Assembly: GCA_964477195.1 (NCBI GenBank)
Contig: CAYZCX010000025.1
Location: forward strand, 1 to 12,656
DNA from: JALRBM01 sp964477195
GTDB taxonomy: Bacteria > Patescibacteriota > Saccharimonadia > Saccharimonadales > Saccharimonadaceae
Length of the DNA: 12,656 bases
Direction of reading: 5' to 3'
Positions 1 through 6,021 of this stretch are shown here, piece by piece (the stretch's first letter is position 1; each line of letters starts with the position of its first letter). The notes beneath the pieces are model-generated. The model did no database searches, was not told the origin of the DNA, and worked only from the letters and a program-made list of their open reading frames with translations. A program made the position numbers and the translations under genes.

Positions 1-41
1 GGAGCCGAAGGCCATAGGTTCGAATCCTGTCGGGTGTACCA
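1..41 (+). tRNA. tRNA-Arg, 3' part (probably anticodon CCG), truncated by window edge
   Basis: The first 41 bases are the 3' half of a tRNA ending in an encoded CCA. The T arm is clear: stem ATAGG, loop TTCGAAT, stem CCTGT, followed by acceptor strand CGGGTGT, discriminator A and CCA. Counting back through a five-base variable loop puts the window edge at anticodon position 36, with G36, G37 and A38. The T arm and acceptor closely resemble bacterial tRNA-Arg, whose CCG isoacceptor also has G36-G37, so tRNA-Arg(CCG) is the best guess. The anticodon's first two bases lie outside the window, so Pro or His cannot be fully excluded. Confidence 0.75.
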
Positions 42-82
42 TAGAAAAAAGACGAGTTTTTTGCTCGTCTTTTTTCTATGGT
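38..82. terminator. Bidirectional intrinsic terminator
   Basis: A perfect 19-bp inverted repeat has arms at 38-56 and 64-82 and a 7-base loop (TTTTTTG). The inner stem GACGAG/CTCGTC is flanked by A6 on the left and T6 on the right, so each strand presents a hairpin followed by a T tract. It serves the tRNA-Arg on the plus strand and the DUF4190 gene on the minus strand. The left arm begins inside the tRNA, including its ACCA end. Confidence 0.9.
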
Positions 83-100
83 AAGGCGTGAGGCCTGTTT

Positions 101-460
101 TTACGATCGCTGCGAGTCAAACATGTCGCGTTGTTCTTGCATAGGATTTCGTCGTTCATCTTGGAACTCCTCGGGGTGAGTGAATCCGTAAATAAACGCC
201 CATACGACAAGCCCGATAATGACGAGTGAGACGGCGGTACTGATCGCCCCGGTGACGATACCGGTGATACTGATGCCCTTCTCTCCCTGTTTTCGCTTGA
301 GTGCAATTGCCCCCATGATGATAGCCGGGATACCAAATAGTAATCCTGGACCAACGAGAGAGACCGTTCCTAGGACAACAGAGATAATTGACAGCGTATT
401 GTCACCAGATGGGGCGACTGGAGCTGCCTCGGTTTTTGGTTTTTTTAATTCTTTTTCCAT
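101..460 (-). CDS. DUF4190-type small membrane protein
   Basis: This 119-residue protein has a short charged, proline- and alanine-rich N-terminus, then two hydrophobic segments (about residues 22-55 and 62-93) joined by a basic turn (KRKQGEKG), and a hydrophilic, acidic/arginine-rich tail. The first segment with LGTVSLV and GIPAIIMGAIAL, followed by GISITGIVTG, matches the DUF4190 pattern of small Gly-rich two-helix membrane proteins of unknown function. The start ATG is preceded by a good ribosome binding site (AGGAAGG, five bases away). That makes it one of the few genes here with a normal leader. It begins only 11 bases after the 3' end of tRNA-Ser on the same strand, so it is probably co-transcribed with and released from the tRNA by processing. 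Transcription ends at the terminator at 38-82. No function can be assigned. Confidence 0.8.
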   Translation of the reverse strand: MEKELKKPKTEAAPVAPSGDNTLSIISVVLGTVSLVGPGLLFGIPAIIMGAIALKRKQGEKGISITGIVTGAISTAVSLVIIGLVVWAFIYGFTHPEEFQDERRNPMQEQRDMFDSQRS

Positions 461-471
461 AATTTCCTTCC

Positions 472-561
472 TGGCGGAGAGAGAGGGATTCGAACCCTCG
501 GAACCGTTGCCGGCTCACCGCTTTTCGAGAGCGGCCAATTCAACCACTCTTGCACCTCTCC
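472..561 (-). tRNA. tRNA-Ser(CGA)
   Basis: Read on the minus strand this is a complete class II tRNA with encoded CCA. The acceptor is GGAGAGG paired with TCTCTCC, the discriminator is G, and the D stem is CAA/TTG. The anticodon arm is CCGCT-CTCGAAA-AGCGG, giving anticodon CGA for the codon UCG. The long variable arm is a 6-bp stem closed by a GCAA tetraloop, and the T arm is GAGGG-TTCGAAT-CCCTC. The long variable arm and G discriminator are typical of tRNA-Ser. The extended -10 box at 575-583 on the minus strand places the transcript start only a few bases before the mature 5' end. Confidence 0.96.
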
Positions 562-574
562 ATTCCTACTCGCC

Positions 575-596
575 ATTGTAGCAAAAATGCTACAAT
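575..596. promoter_or_regulatory. Palindromic divergent promoter for tRNA-Ser (-) and HIT/rlmH (+)
   Basis: Two copies of the extended -10 element TGCTACAAT face away from each other, at 588-596 on the plus strand and 583-575 on the minus strand. They are separated by AAAA, so the whole is a perfect 9+4+9 inverted repeat. The plus copy ends 8 bases before the ATG of the HIT gene. The minus copy ends 13 bases before the tRNA-Ser 5' end. I see no good -35 for either, as expected for extended -10 promoters. Assignment as a promoter is inference from sequence. Confidence 0.7.
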
Positions 597-604
597 ACCC
601 CTAT

Positions 605-994
605 ATGGAAGAATCGATTTTTACGAAAATAATAAAAGGCGAGATCCCTGCCCACAAGCTCTATGAGGACGAAAAAACGGTTGCGTTTCTTACGATTCAG
701 CCGGTGCGGGAGGGTCATACGCTTGTGGTGCCGAAAGTTCAGGTTGACCAGTATATTGATTTGCCGGATGAGGACTATGATGCTCTATGGCACACAGTAA
801 AAAAAGTCGCCGCGCATCTTCGAAGTATCACCGGTAAAGAGCGCATCGGTGTTGTGATAAAAGGTATTGATGTGCCACATGCTCATGTCCATCTCATTCC
901 CTTTGATAAAGGTGAGTCCCTGAAAGCAGATGGAGCGCCGGAGATTGTCGGTGAAGATATACTGGGGCTACTAGCGAATAAGCTTCGAATGTAA
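605..994 (+). CDS. HIT family protein (histidine triad nucleotide hydrolase)
   Basis: This 129-residue protein of the HIT superfamily probably hydrolyses purine nucleotide phosphoramidates or AMP-amino acid/lysine adducts, in the cytoplasm. The N-terminus (IFTKIIKGEIPAHKLYEDE) and the triad H92-A-H94-V-H96 followed by LIPF are diagnostic. Length is normal for bacterial HinT-type proteins. An in-frame ATG at 587 exists, but it lies upstream of and inside the promoter. The ATG at 605 aligns with the family N-terminus and sits 8 bases after the -10 box, so the mRNA would be nearly leaderless; there is no Shine-Dalgarno sequence. Its stop codon overlaps the rlmH start by one base (TAATG), indicating a two-gene operon. 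The exact substrate is not readable from the sequence. Confidence 0.92.
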   Translation: MEESIFTKIIKGEIPAHKLYEDEKTVAFLTIQPVREGHTLVVPKVQVDQYIDLPDEDYDALWHTVKKVAAHLRSITGKERIGVVIKGIDVPHAHVHLIPFDKGESLKADGAPEIVGEDILGLLANKLRM

Positions 995-1449
995 TGATTA
1001 AGATTATCGCCATTGGTAAAAAGCATGAATCATGGATCGAGGAGGGCCTTGAACGCTATGAAAAGCGCTTGAAGCGACCATTTCTCGCTGAGTGGGTACT
1101 TTTGCCACATTCGGCTCGTGAAGGCGACACGGCACGCCAGGAAGAGTCTGAGCGCATTTTAGGACGGCTTTCCAAAGACGATTTTGTCGTATTACTCGAT
1201 GAACGTGGAACAAATATCGACTCCCCCTCGCTTTCTCAGCTTATCGTCGGTTCGCTTGAACAGTCAAAGAATGTCGTTCTTGTGATTGGCGGAGCATATG
1301 GTGTCGACGAGCGTATGCAAAAAAGGGCCGATTTTGTGTGGTCGCTGTCACTTCTCGTATTTCCGCATCAGCTAGTGAGGCTTCTGGTTATTGAGCAACT
1401 CTATCGCGCCCAAGAAATCGCAGGCGGTCGTGCATATCATCACAGCTAA
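994..1449 (+). CDS. rlmH: 23S rRNA (pseudouridine-1915-N3)-methyltransferase RlmH
   Basis: RlmH is a SPOUT-class S-adenosylmethionine methyltransferase that methylates pseudouridine 1915 in helix 69 of 23S rRNA. This 151-residue protein has the full-length family layout. It shows an N-terminal beta strand with IIAIGKKHESWI, the SAM-knot glycine motif IGGAYG at residues 98-103, and the C-terminal signature LSLLVFPHQLVRLLVIEQLYRAQEI ending in YHHS (quoted in part order, the key residues are PHQLVR, EQLYRA and the final YHH). It is translationally coupled to the HIT gene through a one-base overlap and shares its promoter. A perfect 9-bp stem-loop follows the stop codon. Confidence 0.96.
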   Translation: MIKIIAIGKKHESWIEEGLERYEKRLKRPFLAEWVLLPHSAREGDTARQEESERILGRLSKDDFVVLLDERGTNIDSPSLSQLIVGSLEQSKNVVLVIGGAYGVDERMQKRADFVWSLSLLVFPHQLVRLLVIEQLYRAQEIAGGRAYHHS

Positions 1450-1486
1450 AGAGCTACCCCACTAAAGTTTTAAGCTCTAGTGGGGT
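1450..1486. other. Stem-loop with mutually exclusive partner helix after rlmH
   Basis: Arms at 1456-1464 (ACCCCACTA) and 1478-1486 (TAGTGGGGT) form a perfect 9-bp stem directly after the rlmH stop. No T tract follows on either strand, so it is not a canonical intrinsic terminator; it may mark the mRNA 3' end. A second helix, AGAGCT (1450-1455) with AGCTCT (1473-1478), shares base 1478 with the first. The two helices interleave, so they could compete or stack as an H-type pseudoknot. Confidence 0.5.
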
Positions 1487-1527
1487 GTCGCCTAGGAACC
1501 CGTCGAGATGGTGCGAGCTTGCAGTTG

Positions 1528-1827
1528 CTATAAATTTATCTTGTGGACGACTGTATCAGGAGATAAATGCAGTCGTTGGTTACCGCTCACCAAAAAACAC
1601 ACCTTGTCTCTTTGTCTTTTCTTGCCAGGACATGTGCATCTTTTAGCATTTGATCCCGCTCTATAGGTTTTGGCGTTATACCTAAACACAAATCCACTTT
1701 GTATGTCTTCTGCGTGATATTCTGGCCGAGGCATAAGCGCGCATACCCCTTCCGGTTGATCGACAGGTTTCTCTAAGAGACTCTTTTCATTGTAGTTGAT
1801 CGCCCTGGAGTCAACAACGACATGCAA
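1528..1827 (-). CDS. Doubtful hypothetical ORF, 99 aa, TTG start
   Basis: This open frame covers most of the gap between rlmH and the next plus-strand gene. The protein has no hydrophobic segment, is basic, and carries a Cys-rich stretch (RCTCPGKKRQRDKVC) that could bind metal. It has no AUG start. A TTG at 1827 lies 7 bases after a -10-like TATTGT, the spacing used by other genes here, but there is no ribosome binding site. I recognise no family. It may be a chance open frame or a decayed gene; nothing else in 1487-1820 explains that sequence. Confidence 0.25.
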   Translation of the reverse strand: MHVVVDSRAINYNEKSLLEKPVDQPEGVCALMPRPEYHAEDIQSGFVFRYNAKTYRAGSNAKRCTCPGKKRQRDKVCFLVSGNQRLHLSPDTVVHKINL

Positions 1828-1856
1828 TTGACATACAATAAAGTTTATGCTAAATT
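1828..1856 (+). promoter_or_regulatory. Sigma-70-type promoter for the 108-aa hypothetical gene
   Basis: A perfect -35 TTGACA (1828-1833) is followed by a 17-base spacer and the -10 TAAATT (1851-1856), with the extended -10 TGC just before it. This is the best complete promoter in the window. It predicts a start near 1863 and a short AU-rich leader of about 19 bases before the ATG at 1882. Confidence 0.75.
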
Positions 1857-1881
1857 AATAATACAAACTTCAAAAACAAAC

Positions 1882-2208
1882 ATGCTGACATCTGTATTAA
1901 GTTCATTATCACTTCTGTTTACTCTCGGTACCTTATCGGGCGTGGTTCTTCATGATACACGGCTTGATAAGGCCGCAACAATCCTCGCGACCCCTGTTTC
2001 CCCTACTACATATGAGATTGGCAATAAACCACTTGTCGGTGGGGATGCGCACACTCATGTTGAACGTGGGTCGTTCTCCCAAGCTATGAAAACGTATCAA
2101 ACTTCTACTCCTGGTATGCAACCCCGTGATGAGCGAAAGCATATGCTGGCAAAGCATGTACCAAAGGGTCATCATGCGTTTGATAATTATAACTTACCTC
2201 TTGTCTAG
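1882..2208 (+). CDS. Hypothetical small exported or membrane-anchored protein, 108 aa
   Basis: I do not recognise a family. The protein starts with a hydrophobic stretch (MLTSVLSSLSLLFTLGTLSGVVL), which fits a signal peptide or N-terminal anchor with few positive charges. It continues as a hydrophilic tail rich in His, Lys and Thr (for example DAHTHVERG, ERKHMLAKHVPKGHH). No Cys is present. The frame is open from an ATG at 1822, but that codon lies inside the promoter upstream of the predicted transcript start, so the ATG at 1882 is chosen. No Shine-Dalgarno sequence precedes it. The strong promoter argues for a real expressed gene. The stop TAG abuts the inverted-repeat element at 2209. The His-rich tail could bind metal, but that is speculation. 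Confidence 0.6.
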   Translation: MLTSVLSSLSLLFTLGTLSGVVLHDTRLDKAATILATPVSPTTYEIGNKPLVGGDAHTHVERGSFSQAMKTYQTSTPGMQPRDERKHMLAKHVPKGHHAFDNYNLPLV

Positions 2209-2322
2209 TTCTCATCGAGTATTCTCCCGGAGACCACTCACGAGAGCCGGTCAATTTACATCGCTGATTCATGAAATTGGCCGCGCGGAGTCAAGTGGTC
2301 GGAAGGAGATGCTCGATGAGAA
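2209..2322. repeat. 114-base nested inverted repeat (structured RNA or MITE-like element)
   Basis: Terminal arms TTCTCATCGAG (2209-2219) and CTCGATGAGAA (2312-2322) are a perfect 11-bp inverted repeat. Inside, in proper nested order, lie TCTCC/GGAGA, then GACCACT (2233-2239) with AGTGGTC (2294-2300), then GGTCAATTT with AAATTGGCC (one wobble) and an inner CAT/ATG. Everything folds into one long interrupted hairpin. The element is flanked on both sides by TAG (2206-2208 and 2323-2325), which could be a target-site duplication. No T tract follows on either strand, so it is not an ordinary terminator. It fills the gap between the hypothetical gene and valS, which are convergent. Confidence 0.6.
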
Positions 2323-2332
2323 TAGTCAAAAA

Positions 2333-4888
2333 TTATCTCAGAACCTCGAGTTCAGCCTCAAGGCGCAGTAGCAGCGCTTTTTTCGTTTCCAGCTGTTCGC
2401 GCGATTCTTCGACGAGATGGGCTGGCGCCTTAGAGGTATAGCTCTCATTTGCAAGACGCCCTTCGAGCGTATGGACAAATTGCTTTGTCTCCGCAAGACG
2501 CATTTCGAGGTTCGTTTGATGCTCATAGAGAGTTTCTTCGCTTACCTCAAGCCAGGCTTCTCGGTTACTGGTGGCCAATCGAAGACCTTTGGCTTGGTCG
2601 ACTTCTCTCACCTCTTTTACCTTGGCGAGATGTTGGATGAGGGCCGCATTATCGGCGATAAGTGAATCGTTTTGGTAAAGAAGAGGGTATCTGGTGTTTC
2701 CGGGGAGTTCCGACATGACATAGCGAGCTTCAACAACAAGTGTTTGTAGTTGTTCGAATTCTGCAGCAGCGATGTCATTATACGAAGTCTGAGTAGGCCA
2801 TGAGGCGGCGATAAGCAAGTCTTCGCTATCGTGCCAGCCGAGAGATTGCCAGATGGTCTCGGTAACAAATGGAGCAAAAGGATGTGCTAGCTTCAGACTA
2901 GTGTCGAGTACCCAAGCGAGCATAGCGGGATTTTCTGAAATTTTGCCTGCCTCGATATACCAGTCAGCAACGCTGTCCCAGATAGCATGGTAGACAACTT
3001 CGCTTGCTTCGGCAAAGCGATAGCTTTCGAGAAACTTCTCGATAGAACCAGCGGCATCGGTAAGCTCTTTGATAATCCAGTGATCGGCCAAGGTTTGTGG
3101 TTCTGGTCGCTCTGGTGCATAGGTTTCGCCAAGTTTTCCTTCGATAAAACGGGCAATGTTCCATAGCTTGTTACAGAAGTTGCGACCAGCAACGACCTTA
3201 CTAACAGAGAAAGCTTGATTTTGGCCAGCGCTACGGGAAGCCATAATACCTAATCGAAGTGCATCAGATCCATATTCGGCGACGAGCTCCATAGGATTTA
3301 TGACATTCCCTTTACTCTTACTCATCTTTTGGCCATGCTCATCAAGGACAAGCCCGTGGAGGTAAATATCTTTGAACGGAACAGTATCGGTGACATATAG
3401 CCCGAACATGATCATGCGGGCAACCCAGGCATAGAGGATATCGGCACCTGTCTCCATGACATTAAGGGGATAGAATCGACTGAGATCGGTCCTCTCGAGA
3501 TAGTCGGTAGTAATAAACGGCCACTGTCCACTTGAGAACCAGGTGTCAAATGTCTCTTCTGATCTCTTATATGTAGTATTGTTGACAACAATCACTTTTT
3601 CATCAACGCGAGTATCGAAGATCCAATCAGTAGGGTCATTCTCGTTTTGAAAAGCTGGGATGGGAATACCCCAGGGAATTTGGCGGCTAAGATTCCAATC
3701 GCGGATGTTATTGAGGTAACTGAGAAGTGCTGATTTTTTGCTTGTTGGAGTAAAGGCAATATCCTCTCTCTCAATTGCTTCTATGGCTTTTGCGGCGAGT
3801 GGTTTCATATTGAGAAACCATTGGTCTTTTATAAGGGGCTGAATTGGGAGTCCACTCTTATAATCATAGCCAACACTATGTTCGATTGTTTCTTCTCCGC
3901 GGAGGAACTCGCTGGCTTTTAGAGCCGCGAGCACTTTTTTGCGTGCGTCATCGACATCGAGCCCCATAAACTGCGAAGGGACATTGATCATTTTGCCGTC
4001 AAAATCAATCACCTGGATACGTTCAAGGTTGTGTCGCTCCCCTATCTCGAAGTCATTGGGGTCGTGTGCTGGGGTAATCTTGACCGCACCTGTCCCAAAA
4101 TCGGGATCGACATACTCATCAGCAATAATAGGAATTTCACGATTGGTAAGTGGAAGGAGGACCCGAGTACCGATGAGTTTTTTGTAGCGTTCATCGTCTG
4201 GATGAACAGCGACAGCGACATCGCCAAGAAGAGTCTCGGGCCGAGTTGTCGCGATAACCACTTCCCCAATTTTATCAAGGGTAGGATACGCGATCTTCCA
4301 TAACGTCCCCTTCTCTAGCTTATGATCGACTTCGATATCAGCATAGCCGGTCTGGTATTTCGTGCTATAGTTGACGATTCTCTCACCTCTGTAGATAAGT
4401 CCTTCATCCCACATTTTTTTGAACGTTTTGTAAACACGATCAATCACCTTGTCGTCAAGAGTAAACACGAGATCTTTCCAGGAAGTACTGGCGCCTAGGG
4501 CACGAATTTGGAGTTCGGTGTTGCCTCTGTGCATAGCAACGAAATCCCATACCTGGCTGTACACCTGCTCACGGCTAAAATCAAAGCGACTTTGGCCTTT
4601 TTTCTCGAGTTCACGCTCATAGACAACCCATGTCTCTAGTCCTGCATGATCTTCGCCGGGGATATAGATGACATCCCTTCCCTTCATGCGATAGTACCGA
4701 GTGAGAATATCCTGGAGTCCAATGGTAAGTGCATGACCGAGGTGAAGGTTTCCGTTGGCGTTTGCCGGGGGCATGACAATACTGTAAGGCTCGCCTTTGC
4801 CGCTCGGGCTAAACGCATCCGCGCTTTCCCAGAGTGCATATATGTTCGGTTCGTATTGGTTGGGGTCGTAGATTTTGGCTAATTTCAT
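2333..4888 (-). CDS. valS: Valyl-tRNA synthetase
   Basis: This 851-residue class Ia aminoacyl-tRNA synthetase charges tRNA-Val. The HIGH motif is HLGH at residues 49-52 within PPANANGNLHLGHAL, and the KMSKS loop is at 521-525 (KMSKSKGNV). Between them lies the CP1 editing domain that clears Thr-tRNA-Val, with the typical TTRPETLLGD and DFGTGAVKITPAHDPND stretches (about residues 214-290). A helical anticodon-binding domain follows. The last 70 residues are a charged coiled coil (the ValRS C-terminal tRNA-binding arm), as in complete bacterial ValRS. The start matches the family N-terminus (MKLAKIYDPNQYEP). It is divergent from femAB across the parS-bearing intergenic region. I see neither a convincing promoter nor a Shine-Dalgarno for it, and no T-box leader. 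Confidence 0.97.
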   Translation of the reverse strand: MKLAKIYDPNQYEPNIYALWESADAFSPSGKGEPYSIVMPPANANGNLHLGHALTIGLQDILTRYYRMKGRDVIYIPGEDHAGLETWVVYERELEKKGQSRFDFSREQVYSQVWDFVAMHRGNTELQIRALGASTSWKDLVFTLDDKVIDRVYKTFKKMWDEGLIYRGERIVNYSTKYQTGYADIEVDHKLEKGTLWKIAYPTLDKIGEVVIATTRPETLLGDVAVAVHPDDERYKKLIGTRVLLPLTNREIPIIADEYVDPDFGTGAVKITPAHDPNDFEIGERHNLERIQVIDFDGKMINVPSQFMGLDVDDARKKVLAALKASEFLRGEETIEHSVGYDYKSGLPIQPLIKDQWFLNMKPLAAKAIEAIEREDIAFTPTSKKSALLSYLNNIRDWNLSRQIPWGIPIPAFQNENDPTDWIFDTRVDEKVIVVNNTTYKRSEETFDTWFSSGQWPFITTDYLERTDLSRFYPLNVMETGADILYAWVARMIMFGLYVTDTVPFKDIYLHGLVLDEHGQKMSKSKGNVINPMELVAEYGSDALRLGIMASRSAGQNQAFSVSKVVAGRNFCNKLWNIARFIEGKLGETYAPERPEPQTLADHWIIKELTDAAGSIEKFLESYRFAEASEVVYHAIWDSVADWYIEAGKISENPAMLAWVLDTSLKLAHPFAPFVTETIWQSLGWHDSEDLLIAASWPTQTSYNDIAAAEFEQLQTLVVEARYVMSELPGNTRYPLLYQNDSLIADNAALIQHLAKVKEVREVDQAKGLRLATSNREAWLEVSEETLYEHQTNLEMRLAETKQFVHTLEGRLANESYTSKAPAHLVEESREQLETKKALLLRLEAELEVLR

Positions 4889-4908
4889 AAGAGGTCGCTC
4901 TCTGTTGT

Positions 4909-4924
4909 TGTTTCACGTGAAAAA
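4909..4924. promoter_or_regulatory. parS-like ParB binding site 1
   Basis: TGTTTCACGTGAAAAA matches the conserved bacterial parS centromere consensus TGTTTCACGTGAAACA at 15 of 16 bases, including the whole 12-base palindromic core TTTCACGTGAAA. It lies 20 bases upstream of the valS start codon. parS sites load the ParB-CTP clamp for origin segregation; that this one is used is inferred from the match only, since parA/parB are not in the window. Confidence 0.8.
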
Positions 4925-4940
4925 AACGCACTCAAGACAG

Positions 4941-4966
4941 CAAATATTTTCACGTGAAAATATTTG
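4941..4966. promoter_or_regulatory. parS-like ParB binding site 2 within a perfect 26-bp palindrome
   Basis: The 26 bases are perfectly self-complementary around the core TTTTCACGTGAAAA (4947-4960). The 12-base parS core is intact, while the outer consensus bases differ (12 of 16 over 4946-4961). Its centre is 37 bp from that of site 1. A degenerate third copy follows at about 4982-4997, starting with an exact TGTTTCAC half-site and containing CACGTG. Confidence 0.7.
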
Positions 4967-5030
4967 ACAAATCCTCCAGAATGTTTCACCACGTGTTTGT
5001 TTCCTCTTTAATTATAGCACATGCTGAGGG

Positions 5031-5038
5031 TGTATAAT
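5031..5038 (+). promoter_or_regulatory. -10 element for femAB-like gene
   Basis: A consensus TATAAT (5033-5038) preceded by TG ends 8 bases before the ATG at 5047. The start of transcription would fall at or just before the start codon. No clear -35 is present. Confidence 0.65.
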
Positions 5039-5046
5039 AGGAGGAT

Positions 5047-6021
5047 ATGACAGAGGTGGTTACATGTAATGATCAAGAAGAATGGGATAGTGAAATTGTC
5101 GAGCGCGGCGGGCATCCGTTGCAGCTTTGGGGGTGGGGCGGAGTAAAGCATCTTCATGGCTGGAAAGTCGAAAGAATATTTGTAAAAGAAGGGGAGAATA
5201 TTCAGGGTATGGCCCAATTGCTTATCCGTCGACTCCCGGGGCCGTTTAAGGCACTCGTGTATGTGCCTCGTGGTCCAGTGTGTGATATTGCCGATAGGGA
5301 AGTGGTCCTAGAGGTTATCGCTGACTATGTGAAACGAACACATCCGGCTACGGTGCTGACGATTGAGCCTGATTGGGAAGGAGTGATGCTTCCTGAAGAA
5401 TGGCGGCTTTCTCCAAACACGATTTTGGTGCCACGAACACTCATCCTCGATCTTACTCAAACAGAGGAGAAATTGCTGGAACTTATGGCCAAAAAGACGA
5501 GGCAGTATATTCGTAAATCCGCTCAGGATGTTGAGATTCGCCAGGTGAAGACGAAGGATGAGCTACGGGCATGCCTCGATATTTATAAACAAACGGCGAA
5601 ACGAGCCGGATTTGCCCTTCACGGAGATTCATATTACGAAGATATTTTTGGGGAGTTAGGCGAACATTCACCCGTATTTGCCGCATTTCAAGACGAAAAG
5701 ATGGTGGCGTTCCTATGGCTTGTTATCAGTAGTAATACGGCATTTGAGTTATACGGTGGGGTGACCGATGAGGGTCAGCGGCTTCGGGCAAATTATGCGT
5801 TGAAGTGGCAAGCAATCCAGACTATGAAAAAATGGGGGATTGTTCGGTATGATTTCAACGGTCTTCTTAATGACGGTATTAGTACGTTTAAACAGGGGTT
5901 TGCCGATCATGAAAATAAGCTCATTGGCACGTACGATCGACCACTTTCGCCCCTATATATGGTATGGACGTATGGCCTACCTTTGGCAAAGAAGATTATT
6001 CGGTGGTTGAAACAGAGGTAG
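5047..6021 (+). CDS. FemAB family peptidoglycan bridge aminoacyltransferase
   Basis: This 324-residue protein is of the FemA/FemB/FemX type: two GNAT-like domains that transfer amino acids from aminoacyl-tRNA to the side chain of residue 3 of the cell-wall stem peptide at the inner membrane face. Recognisable parts are the N-terminal LQLWGWGGVKHLHGW, the KKTRQYIRKS stretch near residues 148-157, the AFELYGGV strand, and the late motif DFNG (269-272) followed by a glycine-lacking STFKQGFA. The inserted coiled-coil arm of staphylococcal FemA is absent, as is usual for short bacterial members. AGGAGG sits only two bases from the ATG, too close for normal use, and overlaps the predicted transcript start. 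The last 26 bases overlap the end of tsaD on the other strand. Which amino acid it adds cannot be read from the sequence. Confidence 0.88.
   Translation: MTEVVTCNDQEEWDSEIVERGGHPLQLWGWGGVKHLHGWKVERIFVKEGENIQGMAQLLIRRLPGPFKALVYVPRGPVCDIADREVVLEVIADYVKRTHPATVLTIEPDWEGVMLPEEWRLSPNTILVPRTLILDLTQTEEKLLELMAKKTRQYIRKSAQDVEIRQVKTKDELRACLDIYKQTAKRAGFALHGDSYYEDIFGELGEHSPVFAAFQDEKMVAFLWLVISSNTAFELYGGVTDEGQRLRANYALKWQAIQTMKKWGIVRYDFNGLLNDGISTFKQGFADHENKLIGTYDRPLSPLYMVWTYGLPLAKKIIRWLKQR

Noticed and set aside
219..581. 120-residue plus-strand ORF
   Set aside because: It runs antisense to DUF4190 and through tRNA-Ser, both well supported.
1487..1820. Housekeeping RNA (RNase P, tmRNA, SRP) in the gene-poor gap
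   Set aside because: I looked for the conserved core motifs on both strands and found none.
2209..2335. T-box or aaRS leader, SRP RNA or terminator linked to valS
   Set aside because: The element is downstream of valS, lacks the T-box and SRP signature bases, and has no T tract.
4982..4997. Third parS copy
   Set aside because: The left half-site TGTTTCAC is exact, but the right half does not match, so it is mentioned only as degenerate.
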